DNA of 64,000 nucleotides, from NCBI GenBank assembly GCA_014904985.1, contig MU129011.1, positions 76,537-140,536 on the forward strand, read 5' to 3'. The notes beneath the pieces are model-generated. The model worked only from the letters and a program-made list of their open reading frames with translations, was not told the origin of the DNA and ran no database searches. Below are positions 46,601 to 58,621 of this stretch, in pieces. The stretch's first letter is position 1; each line of letters opens with the position of its first letter. The translations under genes were made by a program, and so were the position numbers. This stretch comes from Hydnum rufescens UP504 (Eukaryota; Basidiomycota; Agaricomycetes; Cantharellales; Hydnaceae).

Positions 46601-49600
46601 TGCCAACAGATATGGGTATGCGAAGACTATCTTCTGCTTCGTCCCGCTTCTCCATAAACTGAAGGAGAGCTGGGAGGAGACGTTGACTGACGGCATCTGT
46701 AATTTTCATGCGCATGCTGGGGGAAAGAGCAGGTGAAAGATCACCGGCAGCAGGGGGTTTCTCTCGGACACCCACTTCACCGACAGGCTCCACATCATCA
46801 TCCATGATATCATCAAGTTGGAATTGGAAGGAATCCAAGATTGAGACAAGGGTGCGGACATGAATCTTTTCTTGTCCATTTTTCTCCTTGGCTTCTTTGA
46901 GATGCTGCTGGACTAGAGCATTATAGGCGCTCCACGTGAGACCGCCAGCCAGATGTCCAATGGTAATGATGGCTTCATTGACGAGATGATGGTCAACGTC
47001 GGCATTGGCGACGAAATGACCCACTAGAGGAACGAAGAGTCCGGATATTGTAGAACTCCGGATCCGGCCATCATGGCAATATTGGGCCAAGCGTCGCAGT
47101 GCTCGTGTCCTGCGATGAGTTTGGATATGATAGATATTGTTGAAAAAGTTTGCCTCCGCGTCTCCATCTGCTAACAATGACCGCATCTCTTGGAAAACGG
47201 GAATAGTGGCACACTTATCGATAGCACGAGCGATGACACCGAGGATCTCTGAGCGCACCAGTTCGAACTTTGATCGTAGGCCATTGCGCAGTGCGGGATA
47301 AAGAATATGTGTCAGAACAACTTCGAGCGAGATCCCTGTAAAAATCCCGCATCACGTTGCTATCTTAATCGAATAAAGTATGAGGTGTCCTTACAATCGA
47401 GTGCGTCCTCTTTCTCCTTGGATGCAGAGACGGTGTCTATAAAACGGTGCAAAGAAAACGCGGCACTGTTGCGCACGGCGAGCTCTTCCGGATCTTGGAT
47501 GTGAAACAACATAGTGAAGATCACGGCCAGCCATCCTCGAGTCGAAAGGGTATTGTATAATGATTCGTTCAGCCGTGTGAAAGCATCGAGACGGCGTTCG
47601 AAATCGGGCTCGTCAAGTCTCTTGATCGAGAATGAGTTGAGGTCGATGAGGACACCCACTAAAGGACGAAGGCTTGGATCAACAGAAGCGAGCTGTTCGA
47701 AAGCCGCCATCAGCTCAGTCCTAGCCTGACGGCCTCGTAACGATTGAAATAGGCCGGTAAGCATCTCGTATGTTTCCTGATAGAGCATACAAGATGGGTC
47801 CTGACACTGTGGAACGAGGTGCATGAGATGCCGAGTAACCTGAAGAAGATCGGTCTTGATCTTTTCTGGAACGAGTTTGGCGGGCTTGCGAAGCAGAGGT
47901 GAGAGAAGACCAAGAAGTCGACTGGCCTGATCCTTGTCTCGAATATACCCAGACAAGGAGGACAAAATACCAATATATCTCTGGGTGAGTTGATCGGCTT
48001 TGAACTGAGATCGAGAAACCCGCTCAAACATGAGACAAAGTTGCTCGAGCAGTGTTGTATTATGTGGTTGTAGCACCGTGCTCGCCACACGCTCGTCATC
48101 GGATGACAGGATTAGGATGCGCTCAATAACGTCTAGGACCTTGGACACCACAGCCGCCTTCACATTTACGCTGCTCAGGCATTGATATAGTTTTGGGAGG
48201 ACCCGGGAGTCGTAATCAACAAGAAAGACTGCTGTCTGTGGGGAAGCTGACCATGTTCCCAAAAGCTCGAGCAATGCGGAGGGCGCCTGCGTGTTCTCGC
48301 GTTCCAGGTTAGCCAACCGGGGACTAATGAAAGATGAGAATGCGGCTTTCATATATGGAGCGAAATCGAAAGTCGTGACTGGTGCCTTGAAAAAGTCGGC
48401 AAGTCGTCTGAGCCCCATTTGACGCAGGGGACGTGAACTCTTGTGAGGTTCTCGAGCAGCGGGATCATCCAGCCTCTCTGTACCATCATCGTCAATAAGT
48501 TCGAGATCGGTGTCTGCCGAAACGATAGGCTTTTTCCCATCGTCGCTCTTCACCTCCTTGGTGAGGTTTCCTTGTACGATATCCAGGATCTCCAGTGTCG
48601 TGGAAAGCAGGGCTGGCCAATGCTTAATGAGCTGGGGGCCGAGATGGCGCAGGACATCACCGAGTAGGTGCAGATAGCCGGCTTGCTGCCCAACCGAGGC
48701 TTGACCGATACCGTTAAAAGAAAAGTCGCGAGAGAGTGGTGCGACAGGAATCTTCACGCCGAAGGGCTCCAACATAAGTTGGACCAGAGTGTCAAGTTCC
48801 TCGCCAGTACAGGGCGTAAGGGCACTAAGCACCGCACCCCGTCGATCTGCACCTCGGTTCTGGCCCTTATGATCGGCCATGATTCCATACAGGAGGCGTA
48901 TAAGGACATCTACCAGCTCTTTTCTATGACCATCTTCAACCTCTTCCTGGATACTGAGAAACGCTAGTTCGTCTCGCCATTTCATCTCGTCCACTATGGT
49001 GCGTAAACGCGACTCGTGTCTAAGCAATGCTGGTGATCTGTAGGCCATCACACAGTCCAGAGCAAGTAATTGAAGGGTTCGATCGGGGGACGAGAGAAGT
49101 GAATAATGTATCGCGTGGAGGGAGGATGTAGAGTAGAGGGCCTTGGGATTGCCAAATTTAGAGATGAGTATGAGGTATGCCTTCAGTCGTGGTCGAGGAA
49201 GTTGTTCCGATGCAAGTTCCAGAAAGAATGGGACAAAGACGCGGCTGTTCTTTGCAGTAGATGCAGGTGACTTAGAAATCGCTTCAATGACTTGCATCTC
49301 ATAGTTGCGAAGATCGAGACGGTCCCGAGAGCGTTGCATCTGCAAAAATAAGGCCATCCAGTAAGAATGTCTCATTGTCAGTGTACAGTGATTCGATATC
49401 CAACCTGAATTAGATATTTCGTCGCAGCCTCGATAGGAGGCTTCTGCCATTTCCAGATAATAATCCGAAGTCGATGCCCTGTGGGACATCGCCATGACTT
49501 TTCCGCTTCGTGGTCAAATGCCTGTTCCTCCTCTGGGGAGCCGAAGTTTGACGACCATTCGGGCACGCCGCTCCCTAGTTCTGCTTGATCTTTCCGAGAT

Positions 49601-52318
49601 GCCTTCTGCAGCTCTGCGAAAACAAGCGGCCAAACTGTATCTGGAAACCGATCAAGGAGCGACGAGATCGCCTCAGCGGCTGGAGCCCATAGGGGCCGGA
49701 GGTTGATCTTGAGTTGAGCTAAAGAAATGGAATGAGTCTCCAAGTGTACTCATCGAAACCAAACCTGAGATACCTAGAAGCCATCGGGTGGCAAGTAAAA
49801 CATCGCGCTCAAGAATGGAGGAAGCGACTTTTCCGGTCTTGAGAACGCGATCCCTTACCCCCGCGACATCCAGCACCACCTCCTCGGCAAGAAGACAAGC
49901 ACGCACTGTGCTCGGTGGAGCAGCCGATTCCCCATGTATGCCTGAATGGGCATTGATCATTCGCAGGGCATTAAGGCGCAATCGTCGATCATGTGACATT
50001 ATCGCACTATCGAAACGCCTGCAGAGAGCCTCCTCTGAGATAGAGCCGAAAGCCTTGCTAGGACTGCATGGATCGTATTATCAGGATAATTCTGGCACGG
50101 GAGATAAACCCACGCGCCTTGCGAGAGAAAGCATTAGCAAGGCTTCCATGACTGCCGCATTTGATGACCATCGAAGAGTGAGAATGTCGAGCCAAGACGA
50201 ATACTCAATTATATCCACTTCTCGCTGCGCTGGAGGAAGTCGAGAAAGGGCCACTAAGCATTCTGCTAAAGCGGCAGTGGTGTTACGAGGAGTCCAGTAG
50301 ACGCCCGATGTTTCAGGCGAGTACGTTAGCATATCATTGACGATCCCGGCTATTGATGGGACGAGTTCCATTTCCGCAATGGGGAGAACGGGCAACAGGG
50401 ACAGTATGTGTACGAGTTGTATGATCTGCAATAAATAGCCTTGGCACGAGTGAGAAGGGCGTGTTGAAAAAACTCACTTGATCCTCAGAATACTGCCATT
50501 TGGCCAAATTGATCTCTACCCATTCAGCAATTCGCAGAAACCATTGGTTTGGAACGGATTGTAAACGCCCTGCTTCATGTAAAAAAGCCAAGAGACGAAG
50601 GGCGGAAGCAGAATTTGGCCCATCAGACGTAAGAGTAACCGGTAAGTTGCTGAAAACACGTTAAATTAGGTTGCGTGAGGGCACAGCCAGTATCAAAGGG
50701 GAATACTTGATGACACTTGGCAACATGATGGCAGTCCAACCGGCCCAATCAACATCGGACAAGCTTCCAGCAATACGCAGACCAACAGATTCAATCTAGA
50801 AGATGACGATTAAAGCTTTGAGACCCCATGAAAGCCCAAGGACGTACCTCCCAGGCCCGTTCCACCGCTTTTCGACCATTCCCCATCCAGACCGCCATTT
50901 CACACACCACCAAGGCGGAGAAAAGGAGCGAGCCGTACTCCCCTTCGACCTTCTTCAATGTCGAGATGTCGAGATTCGTCAGTACGGCCAGAATCATCGA
51001 AATTTGCTCCTCTGAAGAGGGCTATTAAAGTGTGTTCTTCGCAAAACCAAACTCGTCAGAACTCACGCTTCATCCGGGATCCATTTCGCACGACGCAGGG
51101 GGTTTCTGCGAGGGCGAACATTCTCTTGAGCTGTTCAGAGGATGATTCATTGGAATCCAACGAGGATACGATAGCCTGCAGGCGTTCAACGATGACGTTG
51201 GAGACAGGTTGATACTGTTCTGGACCAGGGACATGATGGTTGAATGATGTTAGGATTCGCCGTAGTATGGTGCCTGTTTCCGAGGGATCCTCTGTTGTCA
51301 AGTGTACGTCAATGCAATCTGACAGTAGTGCGGATGTGCATTGATGCAGAGATCTTGAAGGAGACTGAAATACACTCTCAGGAGGGTATCGTCGTGAGCA
51401 GGCGGGAGGACTTACTTGACAAGCGGCGACGAAGGCCCAGGTAATGCTGTCTCGTAGTTCTGGCTCTTCAAGGAGAGAGTAAAGCATCATCGAAACCATT
51501 TTGGTCCGCTCGTCCGATGGCAGTCGTCGAATGACGGCCCCCCATACTTCGCCCAACATCCGACGACCATCGTTGCTAGACTCGATGAAAGGGTGGCGTA
51601 GTTGACGCCAAGTATCACGCAACATTGGGGAGGGAAGAGAAGGGATGAGGATATATTTAAATATGGCCAACAGTGTGGCCAGGAGTTCCTCAGATGCTGC
51701 AGGGTTGAGCTTGCGAAGGAGGAGCGGGAGAAGTTCCTTAATGAGGGGCAAATACATGGGCATCATAGTTGTACGCAAGTCATGGGCGAGGGCCTTAAGA
51801 AGTCTAAAGCGAAAAATGTGAGATATATCGTCATCGCAATAGATGGGGAAGGGGCAAACTGGAGGAGTGGCTTATATCCTTCACCGTCATCCTTCGCTTC
51901 CCCTGCAGCTCGAGAGGTAACCAACCATGACTCAGTCACATCCTTCCAGTTATGGAGCAGGAGCGGGAAAGATTCTGAGAGACTATGTACATGATCAGCA
52001 TAAGCGACGAAAGATGGGGCAAGACTAAGTTGTTGTAGTTGCTCAAGATGGGTGCGGAAGTGGGAAGAATTATCCTGGATACAAAGCAAGCCAATTATAT
52101 AGACCACCGAGCTATTTGAACGGCGCATACACTTACGGGTAGGTCCTCATCAAATGCAGTCTGTGCCGTAGGCGATGGAAGATGTACAGACTTGAGAGAC
52201 TGTTCGTAAGATTTGAACTAAAAAATCCACCACGTTAATTAGAATCATCTCTAGGCAAAGGTCCACCAACTGTGAAGCGTTTCTTCGGCGGAGGAGGAGA
52301 GGCGGCCAAGGTCTCCAT
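43611..52318 (-). CDS. UTP20: UTP20, U3 snoRNP / small-subunit processome HEAT-repeat protein
   Basis: This is a very large helical-repeat gene. It starts at the ATG at 52318 (METLAASPPPPKKRFT), continues FKSYEQSLKSVHLPS (52217-52137) and DNSSHFRTHLEQLQQLS (from 52074). It runs through long open exons, notably 49495-47360 (711 codons, the DRIM region) and 47258-44202 (1018 codons). The C-terminus is basic (ARRKTQRNIAKKGSRKRKN, near 43735-43680), ending in a TGA at 43613-43611. The predicted length of roughly 2,600 residues fits UTP20. The protein works in the nucleolus, scaffolding 90S pre-ribosomes for 18S rRNA processing. About fifteen short introns break the 5' third. No frameshift was found in the parts I followed. 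It converges with the PNUTS-like gene. Confidence 0.88.
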
Positions 52319-52718
52319 TTTGAACCCTGGGGGTAAAAAGTATACGAGGCCAGGCGTGACAGTTCGCGTGACTTGTGACACGTCGCTTCTACATCTACAC
52401 TTGTTATGAAGCAGTATTTTGAAGCGAGAGCCCCGAAGGTTATGAATCCTAACGACCTCCCGAGACTCCTTCCGAATATTCGACCATAAATCTACCCCTT
52501 CCTGTGCAGTTAGCTCTCCATCCCTTCAGCTGATACTAAACACAATGAAGACGAGCAATGGGATGGCGATGTGGCCTTAATCGTGGCGTGGGATTTGTTA
52601 ATGACTCCCTTTAATGGATTCCTCTGTGAGCCCCTCAATTTATAGTACATTTAGGTAGCGATCAAACTCGAAAGGACGTATAGAAGCTGAAGCCTTCATT
52701 CAACACAGCACGATCGTT
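52319..52718. other. UTP20 upstream region
   Basis: Four hundred bases between the UTP20 start and the inverted-repeat element hold no gene. The UTP20 promoter should lie here. I see no clear TATA box. Confidence 0.4.
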
Positions 52719-53764
52719 AATTAGTATGGCGGTCCAAGTGTCGCACAAGTTTTTTGTGTGTGTGTTATGGCGGCGTGAGTGTCGCAGAGGTATTCTGTGT
52801 GTGTGTGTCAGCAGTCCGCGAATTTTGTGTCTGTGCGGCGGCCCGGATGCCGCATTAAGTTTCTGTGTGTGTGCATGAAGTTTCTGTGTGTGCACACATA
52901 TGTAGTCTCGTACCCAGCCGTTAGGCGGTTTCCCGCGCGCTAAGTCTCGCTAGTTATGTAATGTGTTGTTCGGTAAAAGTGACTGATCGGAAGCAAAGTA
53001 AGGCGCAGCGGGAAACCGCCTAGTCTCGTGCCAGTAATTGACTTTGGGCAACACCCGGATGCAAATCCGGAAACTCGGCTCGCCCAGCAACTCGGCGGCG
53101 GATCCAGATGGTGTTATATACATACGAAACTAAGATTGGTTGTATTCACTACTGTAGTGTAGTGGCTGGTGTGGTATTGAAATGTATTGTTTTTTGCATT
53201 TCCCCGGTTCGAAACCTGCGCAAGTCAAGAGATCAAATTAGGCGCCCATCCCGGTGTTCGGCCGTGAAGCATGCAGGATGTTTGGGAAACCTCCTTTTAG
53301 CTTATTCCAAATGTTATCTCAACTCCATATTCATCCCCCATATGAACCACCCTTGCGCGCGCGAGAAGTCAGATATTTCCTTTTTGGGAATGTTCGATTA
53401 TCTTCTTCAAATTCACCCGGGACTTCTCAAGTAACTTTAAAATATAACTAATAACCTACTTCTGTAAATTTTACGAGCCCAAATACCGTATTTACCGACT
53501 TACACACCCCTCACTTTCGGCCGCCGTTGAGTTATGGCGCCGAATTTCCGGTTTTTGCTTCCGGATGTTGCCTAAAGTCCTCAACTTCTCTAGTCTCGTG
53601 CCCAGACGTTAGCTAGGTCTCGCTGGTAGTGGCGGATGCAAATGGAGCGCGGAGTTGAATGCGGAGTTTGAAATCTGATGGTCGCCCAGCCGCTTTAACG
53701 TCTGGTACATTTCGTCGCGTTTCGGGGGGTACGTTTTATGTAAGCAATATAGGTACTATGGTCG

Positions 53765-54320
53765 ATGCTTTTTCTGCTCTGGAACTCAACTCAAGACCGC
53801 CATGATGAATCATATGCCCCTTCTGAGTCTGACAACAACACTGAAGTACACTCCTACATTCCGAAGCGGGTTGATCAAACAGATGACTTCCGTGATGCCC
53901 TCCCTAATGGCGATGAAGAAATTGCCGATACTGTCGTGAAAGCCCTCAATGAGCTTGCCAAGCTTGGGCTCAATCTTCCCTTGCTGTTGGAGCTAGTGAG
54001 CTGGGGGAATCCTGCCTGCCGTTCCAACCTTCAAATCAGGTCCGCTCGCAGGCTCCTATTGAAATATAGTGGGCTGGCCGATCTCCTCACGAAATGGTGC
54101 TATCCCCCCCCTCAGTGACAAAGGTGGAAAGCATGCGGATGGTGCACGAGTCATAATGGAGGAGTGGGCATTTGCGTGTGTTGAAAAGATCATTCAGCGC
54201 GATATGGACGCCGTTGTGGCCCCCATCCTTGAGTCTCGCAGGAGCGAGATGTCGGAGGACCACCTGCTCAGTATCAATCTCGACAAAATCCGCTTCAATA
54301 TCCAACAAACGGCATCATGA
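53765..54320 (+). pseudogene. N-terminal fragment of a DUF6589 protein
   Basis: Frame one gives EIADTVVKALNELAKLGLNL, then LLLELVSWGNPACRSNLQIR and ARRLLLKYSGLADLLTKWCY. After a shift at a run of eight Cs (54104-54111) it continues ADGARVIMEEWAFACVEKII and ESRRSEMSEDHLLSINLDKI, stopping at 54318-54320. This order is that of the N-terminus of DUF6589 proteins, large mushroom proteins of unknown function often found in repeats. The much larger remainder is missing. It lies centrally within the inverted-repeat element. Confidence 0.6.
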
Positions 54321-54724
54321 CACGCATTTATCAAGTCATTCCGAAACTTGGCATGATTATAAGGACCATTCTTATCTTTCAAAGTTTGGCGGCACTTGCG
54401 AGCTCGTGCTAGGTCAACAAGGGAGCGTGTTTTATCAGAGAGTGTGTAGGGTGGGACCGTAGATCATATGCGAAGTCAAAAAGTAAATTTCAATTGATCC
54501 CACCAATAGGGAGGGCTTAAGCTTGATTACATAAATTCGACCCCACGGTTACATGACGAAATGTACCAGGCGTTAGGGGACGTCGGGTGTCCAAAAAATT
54601 TCAACTCCGCCCGGGAGTCCCCGAACGCCTGGATCCGAGGCTAGGCAAATGCGGGTGTTTGCGTCGTTCCTCCATTTGCATCCGAAAACACTCAAAGAGG
54701 CTGGGAACGAGCCTAACACATATG

Positions 54725-55676
54725 TTCAAGCACCTTCATTTCACCAACATCAGTATATCGGAGCCAGGCCACTCCCCATGGTTTATATAACATGCCAAGT
54801 GTTCCAGGCCATCTAGGGCCCGTCTGACCGCCTATATCGCTATGTTTGCCCCGCTATACCGTATTAGTCAGCATTTGGCCATATTTGGAAATATCACATA
54901 AGTCATAAAACTCAAATATAAAGTGTGTAATCTTCAATTTAGGGGATGGTACTAGCATAGACACTCGGGACTACGGAACGGAGAAGAGAAAGCCGGAGAA
55001 CAGTCCTCGAAAACATTCAAAAATGTCTAGAACATGAATGTTTGGTTCTGGCGAGACATCAGAGGGCAGTACATGACCTCTGCTGGTTGTGAAGGGCCCT
55101 ACATCAGGCCCACTACTCAATAGGGAGAAAAAGGGGGGTCCAAAAACTAATGCAATTGAGAGCGATAGGGGAGAGGAGAGGTCGAGTGGATGGAGCGCAG
55201 TCGAGAACACGTGACTCAATCGCTCCGCCGCTTGTCTAACTGCAAGTCTGTGGCTCGTTCCTGGCTTTTATAAACCTAAGGCGTACTCGGACTTACCATT
55301 ATAACATTCCCAATGATTGGCTTGGAAAGGAAATGGCAAAGGCCTGTTTTCGGAGAAGTCCGGATGCACGTCGGGTCTGGCTCAGTACCCCAAGGAGAAT
55401 TTGGCACCTGATGGTGAGCTCTTATCACTCAGAGGGCTCTTTAGCCTCTTTTCCGATTATATTGCACCATCACCGACCAGGGAATTTCACACTTCGTGAC
55501 TTATGTAATATTTCCAAATATGGCCAAATGCTGACTAATACGGTGTAGCGGGGCAAACATAGCGATATAGGCGGTCAGACGGGCCCTAGATGGCCTGGAA
55601 CACTTAGTATGGTTATATAAACCGGGGAGTGGCCTGGCTCCGATATACTGATATTGGTGAAATGAAGGTGCTTGAA
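54725..55676. mobile_element. Nested inverted-repeat element B (MITE-like)
   Basis: The arms 54725-54908 (TTCAAGCACCTTCATTTCAC onward) and 55676-55492 inverted are closely similar over about 185 bp. CATATG flanks both sides. Removing the element and one CATATG restores the right arm of element A as a match to its left arm across the junction, so CATATG is a true 6-bp duplication. The centre of about 580 bp shows no convincing gene. Confidence 0.78.
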
Positions 55677-55848
55677 CATATGTGCACACACAAACTTGAT
55701 GCACACACACAGAAACTTAATGCGGCATCCGGGCCGCCAAAATTCGCGGACTGCTGACACACAGAAAACTTCTGCGACACTCAACACACAAAAATTTGCG
55801 GACACACACACAAAAAACTTGTGCGACAGTTGGGCCGCCATAAATTAG

Positions 55849-56882
55849 GGCCAATTGTGAACTGTGTTCCCTTTTAAACACCTTTCTACCTTACTCTAAC
55901 ATTTCCTGGCTCGCAGATTATCGAAGGTGGCATTTTCCCTGGATGATCGGATGCGTGGCGGTGCATGCGACAAACCGCACGAGTTTATTGCCCATAGCAT
56001 AATGGCTCCAAAGGTTCCGAAGCTGACAAGGTCTCTTCTAATGCCCCCTTGGATTTTGACCCACCCTCACGTACGATGGCAGAGGCGCCCAGGACGAAGG
56101 AACCCATGAGCGTCCAGGTCAAATTCAAACACGGGATTTAGAAGGTGTCCAACAGAATCTTCGTGTATCCACTAGCGAGACCACGTAAAGGCAAAAAAGC
56201 TCACATAAGTCTGCCTCTGACCTGATCCGTGGTCCTATTCCAAATTAAGGAAGTATGGCCGTGACACCTGAGGATGACTACATTTTTCAAAAGGATCACC
56301 AACCGCAATAAGTGCAAGACTGGATAACAGGGTATACTGTAGCACGCCTGCCCCGAATCTGTGTCCATAGACGGATGAATACCCTAATGTCATTTCACTT
56401 GAAAGCTCATGGTTTGCCTTGAAGAGAATGATTGGAGAGAATATTTGAACTCTTTTGGCAACCCATGGATCGCGTGAATGCAGTCTAGGAGCGATAATGC
56501 GGTGTTGTATATTTTGGTGGTATTGCTACCCTAGTTTAAGCTGGTTGGGGCATTAGTTTGGCTAGAATTTGTTGGGATCAGAAACAATCACTACAGTTCT
56601 AGGGGAGTTGCTGCTACACACATGGACGGATTTAGGGAATAAATGGCGAAGATTGACTATTCCCAACAGGATTCTCGGTGGGCACACACTCTCTCAGAGT
56701 TACAAGCTTAAGCTTACGAAGCACGTCCCCTCTTGTTCTGAAAGCTCGAAGGAATGGTTTGACTGATCACAGTCTCGCGAGCCGCAAGTTGCCGATATAA
56801 CGCAACGCTAAATGAGTGGTAAGCTTGAAACTTGAAAAGCGCGCCTTGACTTGCTTTCTGATCTCACGGGATCGATATCACA
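55849..56882. other. RPA2 upstream region, no gene seen
   Basis: This is about 1 kb without a recognisable protein. Short frames (such as 55927-56109) have no supporting features. It should contain the RPA2 promoter. Confidence 0.4.
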
Positions 56883-58000
56883 ATGGCAGACTATGGTAAT
56901 GGACCGTACTATGGCGGAGGAGGTAGCGGTGGCGGTGGCGGATATTTGGCAGGCAGTCAAGGCAGTCCCGGTGGGAGGGCAAGTCTATCTCACTCTGGCG
57001 TCCATTAGAAGCACCATGCACCCAGACTTACGCTTCTCTACGCGTCTTCAGAAGACTGCGGCCGCGTCCTTGCGTCCTGTAACCATTAAACAGATTCTTA
57101 CTGCCAATCAGCCTCACACAGATGCTGAATTTACTATTGATGGCACCGAACCTACTCAGGTGAGCCGATCGCATTTCCTTAGCGAATGATCGTATCAATG
57201 TATCTCCGCCATCCCATCCAGATCTTATTTGTGGCACAAGTGGTCGCCTGCGAGGCGGGGCAACCAACATTGTATATAACGTGACCGATGGGTCTGGTAT
57301 AATCGAGGTGCGCCAGTGGCTTAATGACAATGAAAGTCCAGAAACGAAAATGAAGAGCATAAGGTTCGTGTCGCTCTGATATTCATGGCCTTGACTCATA
57401 TCACATCGAATGGCTCCATATATAGCCATTTGGCGTGGATCCGCGTAATCGGAAACATAAAATCATTCCACAACAAGAAAAGCGTGACAGCCGCCCGTAT
57501 CCACCTCGTCACTGACATGTCCGAAATATTCTATCATCAACTTGAAGCCCTCAGCGTGCATTTGTATTTCACCAAGGGCCCTCTGACGGAATCGGGCCCG
57601 GTAATACCTTCGGCGACTGGTGCAGGTGTGCCATCCGCGTATTCAGCCGGAGCGGTTGGCAGCCGTGTCGATCAGTTTGCGGATTTCGACCCATTGCAGC
57701 GAGAGATCCTGTTGTTTATGAAGAACACCATCACCGATGAGAATGGGTCCAGCGTAATTGAAATTGCCAATGCTGTTAAAAAGACGGGGGCAAGCGCCGA
57801 TAAAATCTCGTATGTCCATCTATCTACCGAAATGAAGTGTAGTCACTCTTATCCCTTTCGTCTATAGGGAGGCGATCGACGCCCTCACAGATAACGGTAT
57901 CATCTATGCAACAATTGACGACGTGCGTACCCCCACTTTCCCAATGCTGTAAGGCTGTTCAGCTATATTTTCCGGACAGGAACACTACACAGTCGCATGA
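56883..58000 (+). CDS. RPA2: Replication protein A 32-kDa subunit (RPA2)
   Basis: Exons: 56883-56999, 57052-57159, 57222-57363, 57426-57809, 57868-57922 and 57980-58000. The N-terminus (MADYGNGPYYGGGGSGGGGG, then GSQGSPGG) is the Gly/Ser-rich phosphorylation region typical of RPA2. An OB fold follows: SLRPVTIKQIL, FVAQVV, YNVTDGSGIIEVRQWL, then WIRVIGNIKSFHNKKSV. A linker and a winged-helix domain follow (LQREILLFMKNTITDENGSS, EAIDALTDNGIIYATIDD), ending EHYTVA and TGA. RPA coats single-stranded DNA in replication and repair; the winged helix binds repair partners. Between VACEAG and ATNIVYNV the frame shifts by one base at GGGG (57257-57260), where a fifth G would restore it. This is likely a consensus error. 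The gene converges with the RRM gene. Confidence 0.85.
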
Positions 58001-58621
58001 CACAGTTGTCGACTTTCAGTTTTTTGTCCTACCGTACACTTGTACTCGTATGTATTATATCGCCTTAACCATTACGTGCTCCACCCAAATTGTCAATATT
58101 CGCAAATGTATATTTGACTATGGCAAGACGCATCAATAGGCAGTAGGAAGACTATGTTTACAGTGGTAAGCGTGTGATGATCATGACCATCGTGCAGGGG
58201 GAAGACAGACAAAGTACAAGGAGGATGTGTCTCTGATGAGAATGAAAGCGGAAGTACGCTAAGCGCGAAAAGAAAGGGAGGCGAAGAAACTCAGCAATGA
58301 ACGTTAGTTCGAGAGAAGAACAACAAGGAGAGGATGTCAAGAAAATCTTTGAGACGAATGTCCACGGAGACAAGAGATACAAAGAAGGGGGCTCCTGATA
58401 GACAGCTACGTAATATGCATGAGTTATTTAAGAGGTGTATTTGTTTTTGGATGGAGTGAAGCGCAATCAGGGCACCACTGCGGCATCTGCGGGGAGACCA
58501 GTCTGAGGAGCTCAGTCTGTTGCGAAAAATGGAGGCCGAGGGAGATTATGAGAACGGAATGCGAAAAACGTGAGAGGGCAATTGAACAGCAACATAGCCA
58601 GTGATGGTCGATAGAGTGATT
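58001..58621. other. Convergent intergenic region between RPA2 and the RRM gene
   Basis: Both neighbouring genes end here. No further gene is supported; the stretch should hold both 3' untranslated regions. Confidence 0.45.

Larger units (their letters stand above)
52725..55842. mobile_element. DUF6589-bearing inverted-repeat element (element A)
   Basis: The left terminal repeat 52725-52902 (TATGGCGGTCCAAGTGTCGC onward) and the right, inverted 55842-55677 (TATGGCGGCCCAACTGTCGC), match along most of their length, both rich in GTCGCA...GTGTGTG words. AATTAG flanks both sides (52719-52724 and 55843-55848), a 6-bp target duplication. The inverted similarity continues inward: 52903-52920 and about 53590-53720 on the left pair with about 54550-54716 on the right. 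The extra left-arm sequence at 52921-53589 holds its own foldback (TAGGCGGTTTCCCGCGC at 52922 and its inverse near 53013). The centre, about 53720-54550, carries a DUF6589 fragment. A second element (54725-55676) sits in the right arm. No transposase was recognised. Confidence 0.75.

Noticed and set aside
54971..55219. An 82-codon minus-strand frame in the centre of element B
   Set aside because: No homology recognised; composition is low-complexity and it lacks any transposase motif.
56983..57051. An RPA2 intron starting at the GT at 56983
   Set aside because: It would leave exon 2 out of phase; the GT at 57000 gives an in-phase join and a typical 52-nt intron.
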